A DNA stretch of 64,000 nucleotides from Cenococcum geophilum 1.58 (lineage: Eukaryota > Ascomycota > Dothideomycetes > Gloniales > Gloniaceae). Under the pieces are notes generated by a model that was not told the DNA's origin, searched no databases, and saw only the letters and a program-made list of their open reading frames with translations. The stretch lies in contig KV748197.1 of the NCBI GenBank assembly GCA_001692895.1, forward strand, positions 997,813 through 1,061,812, read 5' to 3'. Shown here piece by piece: positions 35,542 to 45,554 of this stretch. Numbering within the stretch: position 1 is the first letter of the stretch; every line of letters starts with the position of its first letter. A program made the translations under genes and the position numbers.

Positions 35542-37620
35542 ATGGCCACTCCTTCTGTCTTGACCACGACGGTGAGTGGGAAGCCCTGCATTAGGTCGCG
35601 CAGAAGCATTTCCACCACCAACATTGTCTCTACTACCGCAGAGGCTGTTACTTCAGCAATATCTTCCGCAGCAGCTTCTTCAACCAATACCCAGTTGCAA
35701 TCAAGCCTCCCTCCCGTCCAGCAATCTTCTCTTGCCGTTCAAGTCTCCCCAGCAGCGCAGACTGCTACCGTCGATACTCAGCCAACTTCAAGTGCTGCCT
35801 CTGCATCGTCGTCGTTATCACCATTGCCGTTATCATCATCGCCGTCATCATTATCGCCGTTATTATTCGCGCCAGTGCTCTCACAAAACCCAGGTACAGC
35901 CAACTCCGTATCTCTGACCATCTCCCGGCTAGCTCCCTCGTCACAATCCTTATCATCTCTCCAAGGTCTCGTCGCTTCGCCTGTCACTTTCATATCAGAT
36001 TCCAGAGGACAAAGCGCCCTTCTTGCCACTTATTCCTCCATAGACTCTTCTGCATCTACAGGCTCTGACTCGGTTCAATCAGTCCTCGTGCCCACCACGT
36101 CATCCTCATCTCCAAATCGGCTACCTGGTAGGCCAGAGCAAACCAGCTTCTCTACCACAGGGCCGGCGGGGTTGATATCACCTGTTCATGGCTCTTCCGG
36201 CTCAGAACCGCAAGGCCACACCAGCAGCAATGCCCAGCAAGTTAACGTATGGGGCGTAGTGGGAGGTGTTGTTGGCGGCTTAATGGGGATGACTGTGGTC
36301 GGTGCAATGCTCTTTCTTTGCCTCCGACGAAGACGCATGAGGGAAATATTAGCAGCCCGGAAACAACGAATCAATGAAAAACGTCGCCCAGGGGAAGCGG
36401 GAGAGGAGCAGTCGGAGTCAGTATCATTCGCCAGCCAAGTCAAAGCACTCGTAGCCAGGATTAGGTCCATGGCAACTGCTATAATGTTGAAAATAAGACC
36501 AAACAAAAATTCTGCTCAAGAAAACGCAAATTGCGGTGGCGATCGTAACAGCGTCAGCTCAATGTACTCTACAAGGTCATCAGTGCGACTCCGGACAAGT
36601 AGCGAGCCACCATCGAGGTTTCGGCGACAGCTTCACGGTTTTACAGATCGCATGGCAATCGTGAAATGGCCAAAGGGAGGGATGGGCCGCCGACAAAATT
36701 CCGCCAGTGGCGCAAGCGATTCCCCATTTTCTGACGCTGTGGAAGATCCCTTAGTCAGGAATAGCAGCAGGATCAGCAATCCTTTCTTAGACCCAGCACT
36801 TCTCCGAGAACCTACTTTACTGAATCTCCGCATCATGAACCCAGATCCAATAACCCCACGACAAGCCGTTGCCGAAGGCTTGGTCGGTCAGCAACGAGCG
36901 CCCCTCACACCTCGAACTCCCCGACTTCCACCACAATCACAACAAGCTGAGCCAGCTCCGCGAATCCCAAACCCCTTCTCTGACCCCACGGACGAGCCCG
37001 AAGACCGTACTGGGGGCGCAACCCCAGACTGGCTCCGGCGGAGCTCACATGCACATACTCAGAGCGCACCAACAGCACTCCGCTCACATCCTCCTTCCTT
37101 CTACACAAATTCCTTCTACTACCCTTCTCCCTCTAACCCTTTCATCGACCCACCAGACTTCCCAGTGCCCCCCTTGCCCAACCAACCCACAACCATCTAT
37201 ACACCCCAAGTACCATTTCCCGCTTACCTCCCCAACTATTCACGCTCATCACGGGCTTCTCAAGCTTTCCCGCAGCCCTCTAGTGCCAGGGGCTCAGCAG
37301 CTACCAATTCCAGCGCGTTTCCCTTCGGAGCACCGAGCCCTAGCCGGCCAACCACGATATTGACCAACGCGTCGTTCTCACGGGCGACGCGGGGGAAGAG
37401 CGATCCGTTCGATCTGGATCGGCCCGAGGTGCTAGGGCTCGGAACCGTGAGCAGCAGGAAGGAGGTGCTGGCGAGCGTTGCGAGGCAGAACTCGAGTAGC
37501 ACACTCAACTGGGTGACGCTAGACGATGAAGAAAGACTAGACCAGGAGAGGAGGAGGAGCGGGTTGCTTCCGCTGAAGCCGTTGAGGACCGGCGTTGGGG
37601 TTACGGGGATGGCAAGGTAA
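35542..37620 (+). CDS. Single-pass membrane protein with Ser/Thr-rich ectodomain and NPF motifs
   Basis: 692 residues from ATG 35542; an earlier non-ATG extension is possible. Residues 1-230 are Ser/Thr/Pro-rich and probably heavily O-glycosylated. A Gly/Val-rich transmembrane helix (WGVVGGVVGGLMGM..) lies at about 237-259, followed at once by a basic stop-transfer CLRRRRMR, which puts the C-terminus in the cytoplasm. The 430-residue tail is Pro/Ser-rich and contains three NPF-D-P motifs (Asn at 413, 477 and 532: NPFLDP, NPFSDP, NPFIDP). NPF is the ligand of EH-domain endocytic proteins, so endocytic recycling is a reasonable guess. The architecture resembles fungal wall-stress sensors (Mid2/WSC class), but there is no WSC Cys domain and no clear signal peptide at this start. 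A GTGAGT after codon 10 could be a splice donor, so the N-terminus is uncertain. Confidence 0.7.
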   Translation: MATPSVLTTTVSGKPCIRSRRSISTTNIVSTTAEAVTSAISSAAASSTNTQLQSSLPPVQQSSLAVQVSPAAQTATVDTQPTSSAASASSSLSPLPLSSSPSSLSPLLFAPVLSQNPGTANSVSLTISRLAPSSQSLSSLQGLVASPVTFISDSRGQSALLATYSSIDSSASTGSDSVQSVLVPTTSSSSPNRLPGRPEQTSFSTTGPAGLISPVHGSSGSEPQGHTSSNAQQVNVWGVVGGVVGGLMGMTVVGAMLFLCLRRRRMREILAARKQRINEKRRPGEAGEEQSESVSFASQVKALVARIRSMATAIMLKIRPNKNSAQENANCGGDRNSVSSMYSTRSSVRLRTSSEPPSRFRRQLHGFTDRMAIVKWPKGGMGRRQNSASGASDSPFSDAVEDPLVRNSSRISNPFLDPALLREPTLLNLRIMNPDPITPRQAVAEGLVGQQRAPLTPRTPRLPPQSQQAEPAPRIPNPFSDPTDEPEDRTGGATPDWLRRSSHAHTQSAPTALRSHPPSFYTNSFYYPSPSNPFIDPPDFPVPPLPNQPTTIYTPQVPFPAYLPNYSRSSRASQAFPQPSSARGSAATNSSAFPFGAPSPSRPTTILTNASFSRATRGKSDPFDLDRPEVLGLGTVSSRKEVLASVARQNSSSTLNWVTLDDEERLDQERRRSGLLPLKPLRTGVGVTGMAR

Positions 37621-38007
37621 CAGCCATTGGGCCCAGGCTTGGGCCGGGCGAGTATAAAAAAAAAATATGGCGCAAGTTTTGGGGCTGGATTTTGTTAGAC
37701 TTGTGATGCCATTTAAGGAGAGCAGACGCAGGATGCGCAACACTTCTACTGTATTAGATATCCTACCACCGGAAGCGGGTAGCAGTAGCGACGATTTTCA
37801 TAATTTAGTTGCATTCTAGAAGAGGTGTAATGTAGTCAGTTCTTCTGAGGTGCAGACAGTCATGAGTGGTCGGTTCGAGAGTTGATTCTATTGTACAATT
37901 ACAGTGTCGCATAAATTTTATGGATCTGGCGTCAGCATGAATCATTTATAGATATTTCCCCAGAACAAACGCCGTGCGCACCCAACTCCAACCACAACTC
38001 AAGGCAA
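37621..38007. other. Intergenic, 3' flank of the membrane-protein gene
   Basis: It contains an A10 run near 37658 and AT-rich 3'-UTR-like sequence. No gene seen. Confidence 0.5.
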
Positions 38008-38250
38008 ATGGATTCTTCCGCCGCTGAAAACGCCGGTGGCAACAGCTCTGGAGATTACTCTATCGGAGACGAAGAATAGCTATATGTGCCAGTGCCCCCT
38101 ATAGAATCTAATTAGAGTTCTGACAAGTTCGTCCAGCTGCCCGCATCGACCAAAGCAACCGTACAGCTGCTTTCTGAAGCCGCAGAAAACGCTCAAAAAA
38201 TCCATCCATCTCCTAGCCCACCAGCACAACACCACTCATATAATCCCTAA
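38008..38250 (+). pseudogene. Short frame with two internal TAG stops
   Basis: An 81-codon frame beginning MDSSAAENAGGNSSGDYSIGDEE and ending with TAA at 38248-38250. It is open except for TAG at 38077-38079 and one more TAG 12 codons further on. Both could be mutated CAG or TGG. The composition (Ser/Ala/Asn/Glu) is coding-like and unlike the surrounding DNA. It overlaps the 3' end of the gene on the other strand by 15 bases. It may be a small broken gene or chance; I recognise no family. Confidence 0.35.
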
Positions 38251-39001
38251 CCGCCTGAACTCCGCAGCCAGAACCTGGTTGCGTCGAACATGATCATCAC
38301 CCTCTTGTGGTCTGCGAAGCTGGTCCGCGCGGTCAATTTGCGCAGTCTGGACTGGACTATGGCCGTAGTCATTGCGAAGAAGCGCCATGCTATCCGACGG
38401 GTAATGGGGGTAGCGATCTGATGAGGCACTAAAGTTCCATCGCTGCGTGCTAGGCTGCCGGGAAGGCCGCCAGGCCCATGTGCCGCCAGGGTAGGGAGCG
38501 CGGGTGAGCTGAGGTGGGTGAGGTGTTAGCTGAAGCTGGAACCAGAAGATTCTGTCACTCGGCGCGCCAGTGAGTAGCTAATCGCAGCTGGAAAGTAGGT
38601 CGGTGGAGGCTTGGACTCACGTTCAGCATTGCGTCCATCATCCCTACGGACCACAACCAGAGCAGAAGAAAGAGAGAGGCGGCATTGTAGATAATCAGCG
38701 CCCATGCCGCGGCCGGCACCCACTGCTTGTTCCACCATTTGCTCCCGTCAAAAGACGCAACCGATCGAGAGGAAGTGTCACTGTTGTTGCTTGTAGTGGC
38801 GGTGATGATACTGTGGGAAAGCTCGGGGATATCGGCTGCCAAGACTGAAGTTGTGGTGAGGAGTGTACGTGGAGAGGCAGTCGGGACCACAGGCAGCGAG
38901 TTTGCTAAGATTGTAGGCGAAGGTGTGTAGCCAGTGATAGTAAATAGTGGTAGAGAGACTGCGGGTGTGACGTAAAGAGTGGAAATAGAGACGGGCGCCA
39001 T
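38236..39001 (-). CDS. Small two-exon membrane protein, 217 residues
   Basis: Exon 1 is 39001-38621 (127 codons, phase 0) and exon 2 is 38508-38236 (91 codons). The 112-bp intron has GTGAGT, a GCTAAC branch site and a CTCAG acceptor. Exon 2 is open for its full length in the frame set by this splice, which supports it strongly. The N-terminal 90 residues are Ser/Thr-rich without a classic signal peptide. A hydrophobic helix lies at about 95-121 (WVPAAAWALII..LFLLLWLWSVG). The C-terminal 95 residues are polar and Arg/Gln-rich. This looks like a small type I or tail-anchored surface protein, similar in layout to the neighbour at 35542-37620 but much shorter. Family unknown. Confidence 0.65.
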
Positions 39002-39648
39002 ATTTGCTACTAACGACGTATCTGGATCTTATTGACTAACATTTGCTGGGGTTATTGAGGAGTTACCGAGATTTTGTTGAGGGGTTATCGACAGGCTGTC
39101 GCGATATTGTTGTTACGGTGTTAATGCTGCCGTGAGGCTATGTATCCAGTTGAGCTTGACTTCTAAACAAAACACTAATGAATGCAACCACGCAAAAAGA
39201 TTTTGTCGGAACCGGCCGGCAAAGAAAGATGAATGAACGAAGAGCAGAAACAAGGGAGGCATATATGTTCCAGAGTTCCAAGAACAATACGAAGCTACCA
39301 CAATACTTTTGGAGCAACTGAATGCATTCAACCGAAACTTCCGTGCCTTTTGTGTTGTAGTCATGAATGTAGTATACATACAAACCCGCAGCTTCACCAG
39401 AACTCCACAGCCCAACGTGTTGAATTCCAGGCCCGTCCACCGAAAAAGACAAGAATCGTGAAGTAGAGCGGATGCATAGTGGTACTTTGCCTCACGGCCC
39501 GCCTAAGCCCCTTGAGAAGTCTCAAGAACGATTTGCCACCCCCCACTATTAGATCGAAGGAGTTGTTGAAGCTCAATAATGCACGCTGCGGCGCTTAATC
39601 ACGGCAAGCGGTTTACGCATCGATTCAGATCCACACTCACATATTGCA
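39002..39648. other. Intergenic
   Basis: This covers the promoter of the small membrane-protein gene and the 3' flank of the hydroxymethyltransferase gene. Frames of about 100 codons on both strands lack recognisable content. No repeat or RNA gene seen. Confidence 0.5.
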
Positions 39649-41450
39649 TTACGCGCCTGACTTCTCCCACGGTAAGCTGAACGTGCTTACCCAGTCCTCG
39701 ACCTCCTTTCGGAGTTGAACTATGTCCGTGACTTCCTCGCCCTCCCCAAGGAATTCCTTGAAAGCGTTCACACTGCCCGGGTTTTTCCTGCCCTTGGCTT
39801 CTGCGTCCTTCTTTGCATCGACATCAAGTTTTTGAGTAATCGATACTGCTCGGTGAACAACATCTGCCACTCTCCTAAAATCCTCTGGCTGAAAGCCCCT
39901 CGTTGTCATTGCAGGACTTCCCATGCGAAGTCCGCCAGGCTTCATAGCCGATTTGTCGCCTGGGACAGTGTTCTTATTACTTGCAACTCCCACCAACTCC
40001 AGCACTCTTTCGACTCGCGCCCCATCAACCCCCTTGTCCTTCAAGTCAACCAAGACAAGGTGATTATCAGTACCTCCGCTCACAATACTGTACCCTAGTC
40101 CGCCTTTCTCCTTCGTGTTTCCCAACCTCTCCGCGAGTGCTTTGGCATTTGCTAAAACATTACGTTGATATTCCTTGAATCCTTGCGTCTGCGCCTGATG
40201 TAAAGCAACAGCCAGAGCCGTGATGGTGTGATTGTGAGGACCTCCTTGGTGACCAGGGAAGACAGAAGCATTGATGGGGCCTTCCAAATCCCACTTTTCC
40301 TCAACGCCCTTCTTATCCACACGCCGTACTCCTTTGCGGAAGAAGATCATGGCTCCCCGTGGTCCTCTCAGAGATTTGTGCGTGGTCGTGGTTACGACGT
40401 CAGAATGTGGAAATGGTGATGGAATGACTGCACCAGCAACAAGTCCGGATATATGCGCCATGTCGGACAAAAGATATGCTCCGACCTTGTCGCAGATCTT
40501 GCGCATCCGCTCGTAGTTAATTAGTCGACTGTATGCCGAAGTTCCAGCAATTATAATCCGTGGCCGATATAGTATTGCAAACTCCTCCATTTTATCATAG
40601 TCTATTAATCCAGTCGACTCATTAAGTCTGTAAGGAACCGTCTCAAAATATTTTGAAACTGCTGATATCTTTTTTGTAGGTATCTGGTAGCCATGTGATA
40701 GATGACCACCGTGGGGTAGGTCGAGGCCCATGATTCTATCATGGGTGTTGAGGAGTGCCGAGTATGCGTAGAGGTTCGCAGGAGAGCCAGACAAAGCTTG
40801 TAGTTATGTGGCGTCAGTGGGAAAAACCGCCATTGTGGTAGAAACAACTAACGTTGCACGTTAACTCCCCATTCTTGCTCACTCAAACCAAATGTCTGAA
40901 GAGCGCGACTTTGGCAGAGCCTTTCAGCCTCATCGATGTGTTCATTACCCCCATAGTACCGGGCTCCCGGATAGCCCTCTGAGTATTTATCTGAGTGGGA
41001 ATTGTCAGAGTCTTGTTCCAATGGCGTTCAGAACCGACGTACTTTGCATTACACTGCCGAGAGCATCGAGCACAGCCTGGGACGTAAAGTTTTCAGAGGG
41101 AATGAGGTTGATAAAGTGCTTCTGCCGCCGTTTCTCCTGTGAAGATAACGTATTGGGTCAGGCCAGCATTACGGAAGTGGTTGTAATCGGAAGCACCTTT
41201 TGGATTATATCATACACAGCTGGATCAGCATCTTCGAGATTGGCCGAAAGCAGCTGTAGTGAGCCGTTAGCAAAAATTCTGGTCAAGTACCAAACTGCTC
41301 CTGTACCTTATGCTGACCGTCCACTGACAGGGCAAGGCCCCGCGCTCTCGTTGCTTGCAGTTGGAAGCGACATGGTCGGGCAATTAGGCGGTGTTCAGCT
41401 CGAGACAGCAATGAGGCGGAAGCTCGACAGCTAGCCCTGAAGGACGACAT
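39649..41450 (-). CDS. SHM1: Serine hydroxymethyltransferase, mitochondrial form
   Basis: Five exons on the minus strand: 41450-41307, 41253-41197, 41136-41043, 40990-40853 and 40796-39649 (526 residues). The introns are 53, 60, 52 and 56 bp, all GT..AG, and every junction keeps the family sequence in register (INLIPSENF.., [39 protein letters not shown]). The first 40 residues are Arg/Ser/Ala-rich with no acidic residue until Glu19, fitting a mitochondrial targeting peptide, so this should be the organellar isozyme. The pyridoxal-phosphate lysine lies in [13 protein letters not shown] at about residue 285. The enzyme interconverts serine plus tetrahydrofolate with glycine plus methylene-tetrahydrofolate. 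The length is normal for fungal SHMT and no damage is seen. Confidence 0.95.
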
Positions 41451-42353
41451 GATTATCGAGCCCTGAGGGGAGGAAGGCGGAGAGCGGAGTATTAGATATT
41501 CAGTGTCGCAATTGATTTCTAGGAGGAAGCCGGATCGGCGGTGGCATAATGCCCTCGCCTCAAAGCAAAGACGTTCGGCTAATGCCCAAAGTGCATTAAG
41601 GCAGCTTGGCGAGCGGGAGAGAATTGGGAGCGGCGCTGTCTTGCCTTTTCATTTCTTCAACACAACTAAAATCCGTGATTAAAGGCCTCTACGGCAGCTG
41701 CATCCTCACTCGACTCGCTCCACGCTGGCTGATGTGGGTGCTGTTGATATGTCCCGGGCCCGTTCACCACCTTTCGAGGGACAATGTGACGCTTTATGAC
41801 TTGGTTTCTAGTTGTGTGTCCTCGCTCTCTGCCGCTGGTGCCGTCGTGCTGCCGCTCTCAAGAGACGCTTCCTTTCTCCCCTCTCCCCCCTTCTCTCTCC
41901 TGTCGTGCCGGAAGTTGCTATATGTATAGATTATCTGATGTCTACCTATTTGATAGGACATACCTGTCATGTCACCCAATTGATGATGCTCTCTGGTGGA
42001 TCCCATAATGGCTTGTTCGTGACATGCACTCCGATCTCCCCCGCGCTTCTGAGCAGATGTTCTGGGCGAGCGTACCATCTAGATGCAGCTTAAGTTTTCA
42101 TGACACAGCTTCGCACATGCAGTCTATCGTGCTTTCTGCCTTTGCCGTCTGCGCTGAGCTCCAAGACTCAACGCTCTTAACCTTACTTCATCTCACTTCA
42201 CTTTGACTCACTGCTGTCTTTTGTCACAGTCCCTAAGCTAGAGGCCTACGATGCTTGGTGAATTTGAATGATGAGCCTAGCAAGCTACTGAGAGCACTTG
42301 ATCGTGAACGTGTGGTGTTTGTCATCTCACCTGGCCCATCTATTCACTCAAGT
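41451..42353. promoter_or_regulatory. Divergent intergenic region upstream of SHMT
   Basis: About 0.9 kb between the SHMT start and the broken gene on the other strand. It contains a CT-rich tract near 41870-41905. The open frames here are compositional. No specific operator is identified. Confidence 0.4.
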
Positions 42354-43555
42354 ATGAAATTCATCTCCCGCTTCGACGTTGTAAATCCAGATAACCTGAT
42401 AAACATAGCCACTACATCTCCAAAGAATCGACGGCCCGCTCCACCATTCGTGAAAGTAGTCTGGAGCTCGGAAGCCCTCAATTCACCACTCACTACAATC
42501 TGCAAACCGGAAGACCAATTCGAGATGGCGTTAGGCGAGAGAAAAAGATCCGGACTACGTGGACTCTGTCATCATTGAGGAGGATATTCCGGTCGAGCCG
42601 TGTTCTGAAGACGAAGATGGTAATCTCAAAAGACCCAAAAGAATCATCAAACGGAAGCGTACTCCTCCCTCTCCGCCACCGCTTTCTCCAATTATACACG
42701 ATGACATGTCCTCGCGTGAAGCCACTCCAACGCCTTCGCCACTAAGTGGAGACTTGGACGGCGCAATATGTCTCACTTTCAACATACCACGAGGCTTTCA
42801 AGGTCCATTCGTGGTGAAATTAGATCGAGGCCTTCCGGATGGCAACGGGCGAGGCTTTCGTGGCACAGACCAAAGCAAAAATGCATCTCGGGTAGGGGGT
42901 CGGTCTCTCAGGAACACAGTACGCAAACCTCAAAAACACGCGCGAAAAGCAACTGCACCTAATCATGGTGGCACTGGCTTCCTAACACTGCCACCCGAGC
43001 TTCGTAACAAGGTATATCGACTTCTTTTCATTGCCAAGAAGGACCTCGTCTTTTAATTCCCCAACAACTTCTGCCTCTCCTCTGCATTTCTTAGGACTTG
43101 CAGTCAAATTCATGAGGAAGGTTGTAGTATTATCTACGGGGAAAACACCTTTGTTTTTGAGCGCAACAAATACACTCGTGCCCCCTTGTGGTCTCCCTCA
43201 CTTAAAGAAATCGGTTACAAGGACATGCGTTTGTTTCTCAAACTTATTGGACCAAGAAACTTGTCCATGATACGAGATATACGACTGGTCTTTGAAGATG
43301 CAATGCCATCATCCACGCCATACCTCCATAATCAAGAAGCACGCCGTTTTGTTAATGATGAGCACTTGATCGGCTGTATGCACGTTCTTGATAGCCAGTC
43401 GGAGCTAAGAGAAATCTCTGTGTTTCCACGGCCGAAGGTGCCTTCAAGCGGATGTCGACATTCGATTTCTTGAGGCTTTGGCAAAGGTCAAAGCAGATCA
43501 AGTTATTATCACTAACAGTCACAAGATGCCTTATTCTGAGCACGTAATGCCGTAA
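42354..43555 (+). pseudogene. Broken LPPELRN-type (F-box-like) fungal gene
   Basis: A plus-strand coding region interrupted three times. The frame from ATG 42354 (MKFISRFDVVNP..) runs to about 42543, where a one-base shift moves it into the frame beginning EKDPDYVDSVIIEEDIP. That frame holds a basic-Pro stretch (KRPKRIIKRKRTPPSPPP) and the family hallmark GFLTLPPELRNKVYRLLF near 42980-43030. It meets TAA at 43054-43056 (CAA expected), then continues open with RTCSQIHEEG.SIIYGENTFVF. A second shift near 43425 leads to LQADVDIRFLEALAKVKADQ and a stop at 43553-43555. Fungal proteins with LPPELRN..Y are a large F-box-like class, often lineage-expanded and prone to decay. The first shift could instead be an intron end (GCGTTAG acceptor), but no donor is clear. 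Confidence 0.7.
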
Positions 43556-44148
43556 TTGGTGGCCACACAAACTTATTGTACTGTACGTTTACGATGATAA
43601 GTAGTGGCGAGGGACGGACTGGCTTGTAGTCTCTCTAATCCTTCTTTAAAGGTATCACAGGAGGCTTTGATTTCTGACTAGGGATCTGGTAGGCAATCCA
43701 AATGATGTCACATACTTAAGGTCTAGGTTTTGCGTTCAATGCGTCGACAGGGTTGCATTGGTGTGCGTAGCGTTTTAGACCAGTCAACCGAAGCGTGTCA
43801 GGAGATTCCCGCGCACTTTGCGAAGCTCAAATTCGTGAACTCTGCAAATCTCGAACTTTAACAATAGGCGCTCTATCAATATTTCCCCTCAAAGATAATA
43901 TTTTTCTAACATAAGGAGCAAAGAGGAAAGGTGTGCACGTGACCGTGGTTTCCTCCATCCCAACCTGAATCGACGTCATGTGGAGGCGTTGTGCGGGATC
44001 AAGATCTCAAGGACTTGCGGACTTACGATTTTCAAGATAGAATGTCTACTCCTCTTCTGCAAACGATATATATACAACCCAGCCATTGAATCCAAGCTGA
44101 TAATATCTTTATTTTTATAAAACCTGTACTAGACTTTTCTTTCGAAAA
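43556..44148. other. Intergenic
   Basis: Unique-looking sequence. The last 100 bases, with an AT-rich ATATATA stretch near 44070, are the likely core promoter and leader of the next gene. No other feature seen. Confidence 0.5.
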
Positions 44149-44974
44149 ATGAATTTCATCTCCAACATCATTTCAAATAGTGTTGCCGGCTTCGTTGAAG
44201 CAGGTACTCGCACAGCAGGAGGATATGCTGGCGACGCCATCATACGCGCTGGTGACCTTATCGAGAGCACTGGACGAGGAGTTGGAACTAGTATGGCCAG
44301 CCGCAAGATTCCCCTTGCATCATAGATTAGAAAAAGCTGACATGGTTGCTAAACCAGGTGTTGAAAACGCCGCGACCAGTTACGGAGATAAATTAAAGGG
44401 TCAAGGCACCATCACCACCACCAAAGCTTATCTCCCAAAGACACCAACACCGAAGACGAAGGCAATTACTTCTGGTAAGACCTCTGTTATTCATCCTACC
44501 ACATTACAGAGGTCGTGCTCCAGCCCTGCGTCGTCGCAGGCTAAAAAGACGGCCATTATAGCGAGTAAAGGGGCAGATGCGGCAAGTAAGCCTGGCTCTA
44601 ATCCTTCCACGGGACAAACTGCGTTAAAGAAACCTACACCATACGCCAGCACCTCGACCAATGTACCAAAGTCGAATTCTACTAAACCTAAGCCCTACCC
44701 AGGCACAACAACACATCCGTCGAAGGTGGATGCACCCAAGCCTAAGCCTTACCCAGGCACTACAACGTATCCTTCGAAGGTAGACTCATCAAAGCCCAAA
44801 CCTTATCCTGGCACCGCATCCAACCCATCAAGGATATATGCATCAAGTGCATCTAACCCTAAACCATATCCCGGCACAACAACATATCCTAATTCTGGGA
44901 AGAAGACGGCAGTAAAGCCAGCAAAGAAGCCCGCAACACCTGCTAAAACAGAAGGAACCTTTAGGCATATTTGA
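44149..44974 (+). CDS. Repeat-tailed KPKPYPG protein, unknown function
   Basis: It starts at ATG 44149 (MNFISNIISNSVAGFVEAG..). The first frame stops after 58 codons. A 40-nt GTATGG..TTAG stretch (44291-44330) restores the frame used downstream, giving exons 44149-44290 and 44331-44974 and 261 residues. That is short for an intron, so a frameshift mutation is the alternative. The N-terminus is Gly/Ala/Ile-rich and amphipathic (GGYAGDAIIRAGDLIESTGRG), with no signal peptide. The C-terminal half is a Lys/Pro/Ser/Thr-rich tail with four imperfect repeats around KPKPYPGTTT.PSKVD (44685-44895), followed by a Lys/Ala/Pro end. The polybasic tail would be disordered. I recognise no family; a small amphipathic domain plus basic repeat tail suggests membrane or nucleic-acid binding, which is inference only. 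Confidence 0.6.
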
Positions 44975-45112
44975 TTCGAGCGGACGACGTTTTAGCGGAT
45001 ACAACGGAATTTGTCTTCAGGGAATCGTTAGCTTTTTAATTCTTTGGATCCACAAAAATTAGTTTGGCATTTTGTATTGGGGAGGAGGGGTTGTTCATAT
45101 GAAATTCAATGT

Positions 45113-45554
45113 GTTTCCCTCCAAACGTCAAGTCCCCCACTTTGTTAAATATGGTCTAACTTTATAAGTATTAACGCGTCTTTTTATTAAGTAATTAAAT
45201 ATATATATATTAGCTCTACTTTATAAAGCGAGGGGTCTACTTGATAGAATTAAGATTATATTATATATATCGGCCCTTTGCCTAAACGTTATATTATCGC
45301 GCAGATAAAACCGCAATTCTCGTAACAAACCCAGAGAGCCTTCCTCTCTACATTAAGTGTCTTATAGAGCCTTATAATATTTACAAAGGATAACGCGTAA
45401 ACGTAATAAAATCCATCTCTGCCTCATAAAACTCATTAAATTCTATAAAGTTAAATCTAAAGCAGAGCCAATATATATATTTTTTATCACTTGATAAAAA
45501 GACGCGTTAATACGAATCTTGATAAAGCGGGAGACTTGACGTTTGGAGGGGAAC
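45113..45554. mobile_element. MITE / fold-back element with long terminal inverted repeats
   Basis: 442 bp. The ends are inverted copies of GTTTCCCTCCAAACGTCAAG (left) and GTTCCCCTCCAAACGTCAAG (right). Similarity continues inward for about 110 bp on each side through ATTAACGCGTCTTTTTAT and an ATATATATAT run to GGCTCTGCTTT, leaving a short unique centre. No coding capacity. It sits 140 bp past the stop codon of the KPKPYPG gene. Target duplication not clear. Confidence 0.85.

Noticed and set aside
34727..35594. Several overlapping frames of 110-180 codons upstream of the NPF membrane-protein gene
   Set aside because: A pyrimidine-rich promoter-like region; the peptides are Pro/Ser/Leu-rich in three frames at once, which is compositional.
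39113..39576. Frames of 60-104 codons on both strands between two genes
   Set aside because: No recognisable motif, mutually overlapping, and in the region expected to hold a promoter and a 3' UTR.
41606..42093. Frames of 90-107 codons upstream of SHMT
   Set aside because: They are open in several frames over a CT-rich promoter tract and have no protein-like features.
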